A stretch of DNA of 64,000 nt, from the NCBI GenBank assembly GCA_004193285.1, contig SECP01000028.1, positions 1 through 64,000 on the forward strand, given 5' to 3'. The translations under genes and the position numbers were made by a program. Source of the stretch: Myxococcales bacterium (GTDB taxonomy: Bacteria > Myxococcota_A > Polyangia > Polyangiales > Polyangiaceae). Below the pieces are notes generated by a model that saw nothing but the letters and a program-made list of their open reading frames with translations, made no database searches and was not told the origin of the DNA. This document shows, one piece after another, positions 17,724-25,681 of this stretch. How positions within the stretch are numbered: the first letter of the stretch is position 1; every line of letters begins with the position of its first letter.

Positions 17724-18568
17724 GCCTGAGCCTCAGCCAGGGCGGCGCCGACGTCTTCGTGCCGGACGGCAGCGACGCCCCCAGCGCTCTCGCGCGCACC
17801 ACCCACCTCGCGGTGGGGGCGCACCAAGACGACTTGGAGCTCATGGCCGCGCACGGCGTCATGGAGTGCTTCCAGAACCCCGCGCGTTGGTTCACGGGCG
17901 TCGTGGTGACGGACGGAAGAGGGAGCGCGCGGGACTTCGAGTACCAGAAGTACACGGACGAGCAGATGATGGCGGTGCGGCGCCTCGAGCAGCGCAAAGC
18001 CGCGTACGTCGGCGAGTACTCCGCGATGCTGCAGTTGTTTCACTCGAGCCAGGAGGTCAAGACGCCGCCCGCGCCGCAGGTGGTGCGCGATCTAGCCCAG
18101 GTGCTGGAGCTGAGCCGCCCGAACGTGGTGTACACCCACAATCTGGCCGACAAGCACGACACGCACGTCGCGGTGGCGCTGCGCGTCGTCGCCGCGTGCT
18201 TGGAGCTACCCGCCGAGGCCCGCCCGCAGCGCATCATTGGCTGCGAGGTTTGGCGCGACCTGGATTGGCTGTGCGACGAAGACAAAGTCGTCATGCCGGT
18301 TTCACGGCACGAGAACCTGCACGCGGCGTTGATGGGCGTGTTCGATTCACAAATCGCCGGCGGCAAGCGCTACGACCTGGCCACCGCTGGGCGGCGCCGC
18401 GCGCACGCCACCTACTTCGAGTCGCACGAGGCGGACGGCGAGTCCGCGCTCAGTTGGGGCATGGATCTCACTCCTCTGCTCCAGGGCGCCGATCCGGCGC
18501 AGCTGCTGAAGCAGTACCTCGCGCGCTTCGAAGGTGAGGTCACGTCGCGCGTCGCGCGGCTGCGTTAG
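17720..18568 (+). CDS. PIG-L (LmbE-like) family deacetylase
   Basis: Predicted 282-residue enzyme. The metal-binding motif appears as AVGAHQDDLELMA, with Gln in place of the usual Pro of AHPDDxE. The second metal site is THNLADKHDTHVAVAL. The family hydrolyses N-acetyl groups from amino sugars, for example GlcNAc-PI or GlcNAc-malate, using zinc. Its ATG overlaps the ROK kinase stop (ATGA), so the two proteins are almost certainly made together and may act on the same N-acetylated sugar: one phosphorylates, the other deacetylates. The last four bases overlap the convergent Kunitz lipoprotein gene. No signal peptide is present, so it is cytoplasmic. Confidence 0.85.
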   Translation: MSLSLSQGGADVFVPDGSDAPSALARTTHLAVGAHQDDLELMAAHGVMECFQNPARWFTGVVVTDGRGSARDFEYQKYTDEQMMAVRRLEQRKAAYVGEYSAMLQLFHSSQEVKTPPAPQVVRDLAQVLELSRPNVVYTHNLADKHDTHVAVALRVVAACLELPAEARPQRIIGCEVWRDLDWLCDEDKVVMPVSRHENLHAALMGVFDSQIAGGKRYDLATAGRRRAHATYFESHEADGESALSWGMDLTPLLQGADPAQLLKQYLARFEGEVTSRVARLR

Positions 18569-19539
18569 TACGCGAGGTAAGCCAGCTCGCAGCGGCCATT
18601 CGCGCCGCATTGAGGGATGGGCGCCGCTTTGGGGGAGATGGGCGGGCAAGCGCCGCAAGCGACGTCGCCATCGCCGCTGCAAACGAGGCTCTCGATGCGG
18701 GCGTCCTTACGGAGCGCGATGGCTTCCGATTCGTGGCAGCTCGCGCAGCAGGCGGTGCCGAGGCGGTAGGTGCAGTCTTCGGCGGTCATGCACGCGGTGA
18801 ACTGCGGATCGCGCAGGTCGACGACGGTGCACTGGTTCTGCACGCAGTCCGGCACGAAGTACTGTCGCGCGCCGCCCACCACCGGCGGGCATGGCGCGCA
18901 CGCAACCGGCGCTCCCGCGGGCTCGGAGCTGCCGGGCGGCGGCAGGGTCAGCGGCACCCCCGCGCACTGGAGCGCGGCTTGGTACTTGCGGTTGTAAGCG
19001 ATGAAGTCGTGCTTGGTGAGGCTCGGCGAATCGCAGACGCCGCAGCAACCCGTGCCCGTGACGACGCAGTCGCTCGGCTGCGTGCACGCGTCGTAGTTGA
19101 GTCCTTGGCTGGGGCACGCCTTCTGGCACTCCTCGAGCGACGTGTAGCGGTTGTCATTGCCGCCGCAGCCGCCGTACGTGAAGGGCCGACAAATACCGAT
19201 GCCTGCATCGTGGTACCAGGCGGGCTGGGCGGCCTCGCAAGGACCGGCCTCTGGCTGCGCAACGCACGCCAGATTGAGGTTGCCGCCGCTGCCGGTGCCG
19301 CTCGTGCTCGTCGCGCCGCCGACAGGAGTCGCCCCCGTACCGCCCGTGCCGATGCTCCCGCCCACCGGGGGCTTACCGGAAGTGGAGCTGGTCGCACCCG
19401 AGCCAGGGGTGCCGCCCGCGCTGCTGCCGCCTTCGTCTCCCCCGTCCACATCCACGCTCTTGCCGCCACACGCGGCGCCGAGCGCCACCGCAGCGACCGC
19501 GACCAGGCCAAAACGCGCGAACGAAGCTAGGTGGCTCAT
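18565..19539 (-). CDS. Lipoprotein with a Kunitz/BPTI domain and two Cys-rich repeats
   Basis: Predicted 324-residue lipoprotein (lipobox LGAAC at Cys24, then a Gly/Ser/Thr linker to about residue 85). Cys92, 101, 117, 125, 138 and 142 have the exact BPTI spacing of 8, 15, 7, 12 and 3 intervening residues, with FTYGGCGGNDNRY in the conserved place. The position corresponding to the inhibitory P1 residue, directly after Cys101, is Glu, so a trypsin-type target is unlikely. Residues about 150-324 hold two related modules, each with a DC...GTxCCxxC core (GTGCCGVC and GTACCASC). Kunitz domains are rare in bacteria. An extracellular protease inhibitor or protein-binding role is inferred, not shown. 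Confidence 0.8.
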   Translation of the reverse strand: MSHLASFARFGLVAVAAVALGAACGGKSVDVDGGDEGGSSAGGTPGSGATSSTSGKPPVGGSIGTGGTGATPVGGATSTSGTGSGGNLNLACVAQPEAGPCEAAQPAWYHDAGIGICRPFTYGGCGGNDNRYTSLEECQKACPSQGLNYDACTQPSDCVVTGTGCCGVCDSPSLTKHDFIAYNRKYQAALQCAGVPLTLPPPGSSEPAGAPVACAPCPPVVGGARQYFVPDCVQNQCTVVDLRDPQFTACMTAEDCTYRLGTACCASCHESEAIALRKDARIESLVCSGDGDVACGACPPISPKAAPIPQCGANGRCELAYLAY

Positions 19540-19621
19540 GCAACTCCTCGATTAACGCTCAGCAAGCTATGTGCCACCAGCAGCGAATGGCTGGCGCAAC
19601 GGATCCAGCAACTTACGGCCA

Positions 19622-19644
19622 TGTGCCAGGCCGTCGCTGGCACA
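19622..19644 (-). terminator. Perfect 8-base inverted repeat after the flippase-like gene
   Basis: Arms TGTGCCAG and CTGGCACA are separated by seven bases, directly after the stop of the leftward membrane-protein gene and about 80 bases upstream of the Kunitz gene start. It could be a terminator (no T-run) or an operator for the Kunitz gene. A second, weaker dyad (CCAGC/GCTGG) lies at 19577-19594. Confidence 0.35.
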
Positions 19645-19645
19645 G

Positions 19646-20605
19646 TCAAACCGGCTTTCGGGCGCCGCTGTCTCGGAAGGGACGGAAAGCCATCCACACG
19701 CCGAAGTCCACGATGACGGAGGTGCCGCGCGAGATGAGCGCGGCGTAGAGCGCGGCCGCGGGCCCTACCGAGGCAGAGAGCGCGATCGAAACCACCGCTT
19801 CACGCACGCCGAGCCCGCCCGGCGCCGCGAGGGCCAAGAACCCCATCACTGGCGCCAGCACGTAAAAGCCCATGCTCGCGAGCGAAACGTCCACCGGCGC
19901 GTGCACCGCGCGGCTGGTCAGGTAGCCATGCACGGCCCAGGTCAGCCAGTAGCCAGCGTGGATGAGGGGCAGCACTGCCGGTACCAAGGGCCCTTCGCCA
20001 TCGAGCTTCAAAAGGTCGCGCGCCTTCTGAGGTAAGCGCCGGCGATCCACGAGCAGCAGCACCAGCAGAGCCACCACGAAGCCGGCGAGCAGCACGATGC
20101 CGACCACGCCCAGCGCCTCCGTGAGCCGACCGAAGAGATCACCGGAGAGCACGAGCACGAGCGGACCCAGCACGCCGCCGGTGGCGACGAAGCACAGTAC
20201 CTCGATGAACACGGATGAGCCGGCGATGCGGCCGGTGGTTCCGAGCTTCTCTGCGCCGAGGATGCGGACCAACGGTAGCCCGACCTTGCCGGGGGTGTAC
20301 CGCGCTGCTTGCGACTCCAGGTGGATGGCCATGGCCGGAAGCACCGGCACCTTCACGCCGCTCATCCGCGACAGAAGCCACACCCAGCCGAGGCCGAGCA
20401 GCACGCAGCCGACCGCGAGCGGCACCATCGAGAGCGCGGCGAGCCAGTAGTCCACCTCGACGACGCCCGGCTGCCAGCGGCGGTGTAAGTCCCAGGCCGC
20501 GACGCCCACGAAGACTGCCGCCAGCACGCCCATGATCGGGCGCAGGACGGCCTTGAGGCGCTGAGCTCCACCGAGCGCCCCCGACTCACTCGCGCTCGGC
20601 TGCAT
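19646..20605 (-). CDS. Lysylphosphatidylglycerol synthetase/AglD-type membrane protein (UPF0104)
   Basis: Predicted 319-residue integral membrane protein with about eight hydrophobic helices. AIHLESQAARYTPGKVG is the family hallmark, and FLALAAPGGLGVREA is the second conserved signature. The family includes the transmembrane domain of MprF and flippase-like proteins, without the aminoacyl-transferase domain here. The start is set at the ATG overlapping the upstream dehydrogenase stop by one base (TGATG); the open frame continues upstream through that gene in a false frame. Coupling with a UDP-sugar dehydrogenase suggests a part in envelope glycan or lipid transport. Confidence 0.78.
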   Translation of the reverse strand: MQPSASESGALGGAQRLKAVLRPIMGVLAAVFVGVAAWDLHRRWQPGVVEVDYWLAALSMVPLAVGCVLLGLGWVWLLSRMSGVKVPVLPAMAIHLESQAARYTPGKVGLPLVRILGAEKLGTTGRIAGSSVFIEVLCFVATGGVLGPLVLVLSGDLFGRLTEALGVVGIVLLAGFVVALLVLLLVDRRRLPQKARDLLKLDGEGPLVPAVLPLIHAGYWLTWAVHGYLTSRAVHAPVDVSLASMGFYVLAPVMGFLALAAPGGLGVREAVVSIALSASVGPAAALYAALISRGTSVIVDFGVWMAFRPFRDSGARKPV

Positions 20606-21924
20606 CAGCCCTGGGCGGGGCGACCCATGCCGCGGTAGCGCAGGCCGGCGTCCACCACCGCGCCCGGTACGACCACGTTGCGGCCGTCGAACAAGTGACG
20701 ACCGCGCATGAGCTGCTTCACCCGGGGCAGATCCGGCGAGCGGTACTCGTTCCACTCCGTGGCGATGACGAGCGCGTCCGCGCCCTTGACCGCGTCGTAC
20801 TCGTTGTCGAACAGCTCCACGCCCTTGGTCTCGCCCGAGCGCTCGAGCGACTCGCGGGCGGTGCCGAGCGCCTCCGGGTCCGCAGCGCGAACGGTCGCGC
20901 CGCGCTTCAGCAGCTCCGAGATGAGCTTGAGCGCAGGGGCTTCGCGCACGTCGTCCGTGCGGGGCTTGAAGGCCAAACCCCACACCGCGATGACCTTGCC
21001 GGAGACGCCGCCCAGGTCCTTCTCCATGTGCTTCAGGAGCATCTCCGGGGGGCCCTCGTTGGCGCGCACCGCGGCCTCCGAAACCTCCATGCTCACGCCG
21101 TAGTCCTTACCGGTGCTGACCAGCGCGCGCAGGTCTTTGGGAAAGCAGCTGCCGCCGAAGCCCAGGCCCGGGTAGAGGAACTGCATGCCGATGCGCTCGT
21201 CCGAGCCGACGGCCAAGCGCACCTGCTCGACGTCGCCGCCCGCGGCATCACACAGCTCGGCGATCTCGTTCATGAACGAAATCTTCGTCGCGAGCAGCGC
21301 GTTGGAGGCGTACTTCACGATCTCGGCGCTCTTGGGAGCCATGCGCTGCAAGCGGTTGCGCTGGCGGTTGAAGGGCGCGTAGAGCCGCGAGAGGAGCTCG
21401 AACGCGCGCTCGTCCTCGGCGCCGACGACGATGCGGTCCGGCTTCAAGAAGTCGGACAGGGCGTCGCCTTCTTTCAAGAACTCGGGGTTCGAGACCACCA
21501 TGATCTTGTGCTTGGCGAACGGCTCGATGTGCTTGCGCACGCGCTCGTTCGTGCCGACCGGCACCGTGCTCTTGAGCACCAGCGCGAGCTCGTGCTCCGC
21601 CGCCGTGGCGACCTGCTCGGCCACCTTGAGCACGTGGGAGAGGTCCGCCGAGCCGTCTTCCGCGGGCGGCGTGCCGACCGCGACGAAGACGACGTCTCGC
21701 CCGCGGATGGAGTCGGGCAAGTTCGAGCTGAAATCCAGTCGGTGCGGCCAGTTGCGCTTCACCAGGTCCGCGAGGCCGGGCTCGAAGAAGGGAACCTCGC
21801 CGTTTCGCAGCTTCTCGAGCTTGCGCTCGTCCACGTCCACGCACGTCACGTGCGTACCGGAATCCGCGAAGCATGCCCCCGCCACGAGACCCACGTAGCC
21901 AGACCCAATGACTGCGATTTTCAC
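20605..21924 (-). CDS. ugd: UDP-glucose 6-dehydrogenase
   Basis: Predicted 439 residues from the GTG beginning VKIAVIGSGYVGLVAGACF, whose GxGxxG binds NAD; upstream in-frame residues lack this context. Downstream are VAVGTPPAEDGSADL, VSNPEFLKEGDA and the catalytic-cysteine motif GFGGSCFPKDLRAL, then the C-terminal UDP-binding domain. The enzyme oxidises UDP-glucose twice to UDP-glucuronate, a precursor of capsule and lipopolysaccharide uronic acids. A TGATG junction couples it to the downstream flippase-like gene. It belongs to the exopolysaccharide side of the cell rather than to the pectin locus. Divergent from capA with an 86-base gap. Confidence 0.92.
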   Translation of the reverse strand: MKIAVIGSGYVGLVAGACFADSGTHVTCVDVDERKLEKLRNGEVPFFEPGLADLVKRNWPHRLDFSSNLPDSIRGRDVVFVAVGTPPAEDGSADLSHVLKVAEQVATAAEHELALVLKSTVPVGTNERVRKHIEPFAKHKIMVVSNPEFLKEGDALSDFLKPDRIVVGAEDERAFELLSRLYAPFNRQRNRLQRMAPKSAEIVKYASNALLATKISFMNEIAELCDAAGGDVEQVRLAVGSDERIGMQFLYPGLGFGGSCFPKDLRALVSTGKDYGVSMEVSEAAVRANEGPPEMLLKHMEKDLGGVSGKVIAVWGLAFKPRTDDVREAPALKLISELLKRGATVRAADPEALGTARESLERSGETKGVELFDNEYDAVKGADALVIATEWNEYRSPDLPRVKQLMRGRHLFDGRNVVVPGAVVDAGLRYRGMGRPAQG

Positions 21925-22010
21925 AAAACCCGAAGTAAATCGAGCGCGAGCGCCGCGCAAATAGATTCGTCAACGTTCAGCCTTTCGGCCAAAATAGCCG
22001 GCTGGTTTCC

Positions 22011-23234
22011 TTGGTGGCTCGCTCCATTTACCCGCTCCTCGCGCTCGTTTGCGTCTTCGCGGCCGCAGCGTCTGCTGCGTGCAGTCGCAGCGACGGAGAG
22101 GCGCCCAAGTCACCGCGGCTCGGCGCGTCCGTAAGAGCGCTCGCAAGCGCGCAACTAGTGGAAACGATAGCAGCGATCCCGCAGGAGGCGCTGCCTCCGC
22201 CCGCAGACCCCGAGCCGGAACCGAGCCTCGTGCTGGCGGCGGGTGGGGACGTGAATTTCGGGCGCGAATGCGGGCAAGAGATCCTGCGGGATCCCGCCTA
22301 CGCGCCGCTCGCCGGGCTCGGAGCGGCCTGGACGAGCGCCGACGCGCGCTTCGCCAACTTGGAGTCGCAGCTCAGCGATCAGAACGGCGAGACCCAATCA
22401 CCTCGGCATCGGCTGATCTTCACCGGCCCGCCAGGAGGAGCGGCCGTCCTTTCACTCTCCGGGGTAAGCGTGGTCTCGACTGCCAACAACCACGCTTGGG
22501 ACTACGGCCGCGGGGCGCTGCTCGAGACGATGACGAACTTGGAGCAAGCCGGCGTCGGCTTCGTGGGCACGGGGCGGGACGCGCCAGAGGCGTACCGGCC
22601 GTACGTGCTCCGCATTAAGGGACGCACCATCGCGCTCTTCGCGGTGACGCACGTTTGGAACCAGCCGCCCTTCGCGACCCACCCCGGCCGTGAGCTGGTG
22701 GCTTGGGCGGACGTGCCGCGGCTGAGGGCCAACATCGAGCGCGCGCGGCGCGAGCACGATTTCGTGCTCGTGAGCTACCACGGCGGCGAAGAGTACGTGC
22801 ACGCGCCAACCGAGCGCGTGCAGTGGTTCGCGCGGCAGATGATGGCGCTCGGGGTAGACGCGGTGATCGGCCATCACCCCCACGTGCCGCAAGGAATCGG
22901 TCACGTCACCGGTCGCCCGATTCTTTACAGCTTGGGCAACCTCGCCTTCGCCGGTCACCAGGACCGACCGTGGACTCGGCAGAGCTTCTTCGCGCGCCTC
23001 ACCCTGACCAAAGGCAAGCCCCCCGCGCTCGCCGCCTGCCCCTTCGCGCTGGATGGTCACCGGCCCCGCTCCTTCCAACTCCAGCGCGAATCGCTCGCGA
23101 TCGAGCTGTTTCGGCGTCACTTGGTCGAGCTATCCCGTTATACGGGCGGAGCCGTCGTCTCGGGACCCGACGAGCTCGGCTGTTTGACGGTCGCGAGCCC
23201 TGCGGCTCAGACCTCGCGGTCTTCCTCCAACTGA
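22011..23234 (+). CDS. CapA-family lipoprotein (metallophosphatase-like)
   Basis: Predicted 407-residue lipoprotein, TTG 22011 or GTG 22014 start, lipobox ASAAC near residue 24. Motifs of the CapA/PgsA metallophosphoesterase-like fold run LAAGGDVNFGR, ARFANLESQLSD, VSTANNHAWDYG, VSYHGGEEY and VIGHHPHVPQG, then ILYSLGNLAF. The conserved Asp, Asn, His and HH positions are present. Family members act in poly-gamma-glutamate or capsule assembly, though many lipoprotein homologues are uncharacterised. A dyad (CAGCC at 21978-21982, GGCTG at 22000-22004) lies just ahead of the start. Overlaps the convergent TerB-like gene by 28 bases. Confidence 0.85.
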   Translation: MVARSIYPLLALVCVFAAAASAACSRSDGEAPKSPRLGASVRALASAQLVETIAAIPQEALPPPADPEPEPSLVLAAGGDVNFGRECGQEILRDPAYAPLAGLGAAWTSADARFANLESQLSDQNGETQSPRHRLIFTGPPGGAAVLSLSGVSVVSTANNHAWDYGRGALLETMTNLEQAGVGFVGTGRDAPEAYRPYVLRIKGRTIALFAVTHVWNQPPFATHPGRELVAWADVPRLRANIERARREHDFVLVSYHGGEEYVHAPTERVQWFARQMMALGVDAVIGHHPHVPQGIGHVTGRPILYSLGNLAFAGHQDRPWTRQSFFARLTLTKGKPPALAACPFALDGHRPRSFQLQRESLAIELFRRHLVELSRYTGGAVVSGPDELGCLTVASPAAQTSRSSSN

Positions 23235-23743
23235 TCTAGCAGCTCGCCGGCGCGCTCGGGGGCGATGCCGAACCACTCCGCGAGCTGATTGATGAAGGCG
23301 TTCTCTTCCTCCGTGACCTCGTCGTCGGCGAGGGCGATGGCCGCCGCCAGCGCGAAGGCGCCTTCGGCTTCTCCCTTCTCCTCGGCGATCTCCGAAGCGA
23401 TCTCCTGGAGCCGGGCGTCTCGACCTTGGGCGCGAAGGCGCTCCGCGTAATTCTCCATCATGACGTTGATGGTGCCGGTTCGGAGCAGGTTGTCCGTGAG
23501 CCCACGCACCGCGCCGCGCACGGCGTCCCGCTCGGATTCGGCCACCTCGCCGTCGGCGGACATCATCAAGAACATTGCCTCGGCCAGCGGGTCCACGCGG
23601 TTCAGGGCGCTCGCTTCCTCCGGGCTCAGCAAACCTTCGCGCGTCAACGTCTCGTAGGCGGAGGAGAGCACGACGCTGGGGCGGCGGCCGCTCTGCAGCA
23701 GCGCGTCCCGCAGGCGCTCGATGGTCGCAGTCTTGAGCTTCAT
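23207..23743 (-). CDS. TerB-like small helical protein
   Basis: Predicted 178-residue, all-helical acidic protein. FLMMSADGEVAESERDAV and ALADDEVTEEENAFINQLAE are two repeats of the TerB fold signature, in which an acidic DGE or DDE loop follows a helix. No membrane segment or signal peptide. Standalone TerB proteins of this kind are widespread and no tellurite-resistance partner (terC, terD) is present, so the name indicates fold only. Shares 28 bases with the convergent capA end. Confidence 0.7.
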   Translation of the reverse strand: MKLKTATIERLRDALLQSGRRPSVVLSSAYETLTREGLLSPEEASALNRVDPLAEAMFLMMSADGEVAESERDAVRGAVRGLTDNLLRTGTINVMMENYAERLRAQGRDARLQEIASEIAEEKGEAEGAFALAAAIALADDEVTEEENAFINQLAEWFGIAPERAGELLDQLEEDREV

Positions 23744-23780
23744 CGACCCCCAACGCTACACGCGCGCTGGCGGCGACTCA

Positions 23781-24380
23781 ATGTGGGTAGCACTGCTCCG
23801 AGCCTCGTGTTTGGATGCGCGCGCCTTGAGCCAGCGCGACCCTTGCCGATTTTGCCGCCTCTTCGCGATCGCGGCTCCGGCCATCGCGCTCGTCATGGGG
23901 CTGTGGACCAGCTTGCAAGCGCTGCTGGATCCCAGCGCGGCTCAGAAGGGGCACCTCGTGTGGGGGACGCTGGTGCGCGCCACCGCGCCGGCCGCCAGTG
24001 GCTCGGCGGTGCTACTCGCCCTTTTGCTATGGGCGCACCCGCTGCGTCCGGCTGCGCTCCAGCAGGACCTGCCGCGCATTTTGCGGCGCGCCGCGCTGGT
24101 CGCGCTGCCTGGCTACCTCGTCGCGGCCGGCGTCGCGCTGCTGGCCGGGCTCACGCTCGGCGATCGCGAGACCTTCGCCCTGGCGCCGGCCGACTTCGCG
24201 CTCGGGGGAGCCTTCGCGGCGGTCGACAGCGCGCTTTTGGTCGCGCTTTCTTGGCGCTTCCTGCCGCGCCTCTCGCACTGGCCGCTCAGCTTACCGGCAA
24301 AGCTGAGCCTGGCTCTCGCGGTCACGGTCCCGCTGCGGGCGACCGTCGCGCTCCTCGCGGCCAACGTCCTGTCACCTTGA
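23781..24380 (+). CDS. Unknown polytopic membrane protein
   Basis: Predicted 199 residues from ATG 23781; the upstream in-frame start overlaps the divergent TerB-like gene. After CRFCRLF there are five hydrophobic stretches at roughly residues 30-50, 70-95, 112-132, 145-165 and 178-196. No catalytic motif or known family was recognised. The CxxC-containing short N-terminal part faces the cytoplasm by the positive-inside rule. A strong hairpin starts at its stop codon. Confidence 0.5.
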   Translation: MWVALLRASCLDARALSQRDPCRFCRLFAIAAPAIALVMGLWTSLQALLDPSAAQKGHLVWGTLVRATAPAASGSAVLLALLLWAHPLRPAALQQDLPRILRRAALVALPGYLVAAGVALLAGLTLGDRETFALAPADFALGGAFAAVDSALLVALSWRFLPRLSHWPLSLPAKLSLALAVTVPLRATVALLAANVLSP

Positions 24381-24406
24381 CAGCGCGCTCGCCGGCGCGC
24401 CTGTCA
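24378..24406 (+). terminator. Hairpin overlapping the stop codon of the membrane-protein gene
   Basis: TGACAG followed by CGCGC pairs with GCGCG followed by one bulged C and CTGTCA, enclosing a loop of six bases. The left arm starts at the TGA stop itself. The position suits a rho-independent-like terminator, but no T-run follows. Confidence 0.4.
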
Positions 24407-24483
24407 GACTGTCGCGCAACCCGCGACGCAGTACGAAGAAGCTCGGCATTTCTCGACGGCACGCACGTTGCTGTAGCGCGGGC

Positions 24484-24891
24484 ATGCAGCTCACGTCATT
24501 CAAGCGCTCGAGGGGATACGAACGGCGCCGCGCTCGCGGCTTCAACTTGATCGAGATCGTCGTCGCGATTGCGATCATTGCCATGCTCTCCGCCGCGGTC
24601 ACGGTAGGAGTCGTGAAGGTCAAGAAGGGGCAAGACATCGAGCTGACGCGCACCAACGCGCAGTCGCTACGCAGCGCGGTCAAGGTGTGGTGGGCCCTCG
24701 GCAACAAGGACTGCCCCACCGTCCCCCAGCTCATCGCGGAGGGCGCGCTCGACAAGAGCAGGTCCACCAAGGCGGACGCGTGGGACCAGCCCTGGGTCAT
24801 CAAGTGCGAGGGGGACGACGCCACCGTGATCTCGCGGGGCCCCGACAAATCCGCCGAGACCGAGGACGATATTGTCGTGCCGAACGGCTGA
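24484..24891 (+). CDS. Type II secretion/type IV pilin-like pseudopilin (GspG-like)
   Basis: Predicted 135-residue prepilin. The basic leader ends in Gly19, and the mature part begins FNLIEIVVAIAIIAMLSAAV with the conserved Glu at +5 (Glu24), the prepilin-peptidase recognition pattern. The C-terminal globular part (DAWDQPWVIKCEG, then SRGPDKSAETEDDIV) matches the calcium-binding end of GspG major pseudopilins, which lie at the core of the type II secretion pseudopilus. No other gsp genes are adjacent, so it is an isolated paralogue. Ends 49 bases before the methionine aminopeptidase gene. Confidence 0.82.
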   Translation: MQLTSFKRSRGYERRRARGFNLIEIVVAIAIIAMLSAAVTVGVVKVKKGQDIELTRTNAQSLRSAVKVWWALGNKDCPTVPQLIAEGALDKSRSTKADAWDQPWVIKCEGDDATVISRGPDKSAETEDDIVVPNG

Positions 24892-24940
24892 AAATGCGCG
24901 CGGATTTGCGCGGGCGCGCTTCGCCTCTAATCTTGGGACG

Positions 24941-25681
24941 ATGTCCATCGACGGTCAGCACGACGTAGAAGGTTTGAAGCGCGCCGGCGCAGCGGTGGCG
25001 GAGGCGCGGGACGCCATGGCCGCACACGTAGCCGCCGGCATCACGACGCGCGAGCTGGACGCGATCGGTCGCGAGGTGCTCCGGCGCCACGGCGCCCGCT
25101 CGGCTCCCCAGCTCGCGTACGACTTCCCGGGCACCACGTGCATCAGCGTGAACGACCAGCTGGCGCATGGCATCCCCTCGAACCGTAAGCTGAAGGATGG
25201 CGACCTCGTCAACATCGACGTCTCGGCGGAGCTCGACGGCTATTGGGCGGATAGCGGCGCGAGCTACCCGGTGGGCAAAGTCGCACCCAAGCTGCGCAAT
25301 CTGCTGTTCACGACTCGTCAGGCCTTGAACGAGGCCATGAGCGAGGTGCGCGCGGGGGCGCCGATTCGAAACATCGGCCGCGCAGTGGAGCGCCGGGCCA
25401 AGCGCGCCGGCTTCCGCGTCATTCGTGATTTGTGCGGGCACGGCGTGGGTCGCAACATTCACGAGCCTCCGAACGTGCCCAATACGTTCGACCGCGGCAA
25501 TCAAGACGTCTTGCACGAAGGCCTCGTCATCACGATCGAGCCCTTCTTGACGACGGGCGCGACCAGCATCTACGAGGCGGACGACGGCTGGACTCTATGC
25601 ACGCCGGACGGCAGCGTCGGAGCACAATTCGAGCACACGATGATCGTGACTCGCGGCGAGCCGATCGTGGTCACGCGGTGA
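24941..25681 (+). CDS. map: Type I methionine aminopeptidase
   Basis: Predicted 246-residue cytoplasmic enzyme removing N-terminal methionine. All five metal ligands are visible: the Asp of NIDVSAEL, the Asp of GYWADSG eleven residues later, His of LCGHGVGRNIHEPPN, Glu of ITIEPF and Glu of QFEHTMIVT. ATG 24941 is preceded by GGGA and gives the expected start, MSIDGQHDVEGLKRAG. No N-terminal zinc-finger extension. Its TGA overlaps the GTG of the HipA-like gene by four bases. This is possibly a second copy in the genome, since it is not near rpsM, infA or secY. Confidence 0.92.
   Translation: MSIDGQHDVEGLKRAGAAVAEARDAMAAHVAAGITTRELDAIGREVLRRHGARSAPQLAYDFPGTTCISVNDQLAHGIPSNRKLKDGDLVNIDVSAELDGYWADSGASYPVGKVAPKLRNLLFTTRQALNEAMSEVRAGAPIRNIGRAVERRAKRAGFRVIRDLCGHGVGRNIHEPPNVPNTFDRGNQDVLHEGLVITIEPFLTTGATSIYEADDGWTLCTPDGSVGAQFEHTMIVTRGEPIVVTR

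Noticed and set aside
20606-20983. Upstream extension of the flippase-like gene
   Set aside because: This part is the dehydrogenase gene in another frame and encodes Arg/Gly-rich residues; the TGATG junction gives a normal start.
23207-23743. Tellurite resistance gene
   Set aside because: Only the TerB-like fold is visible; no terC, terD or terZ neighbours, so a resistance role is unsupported.
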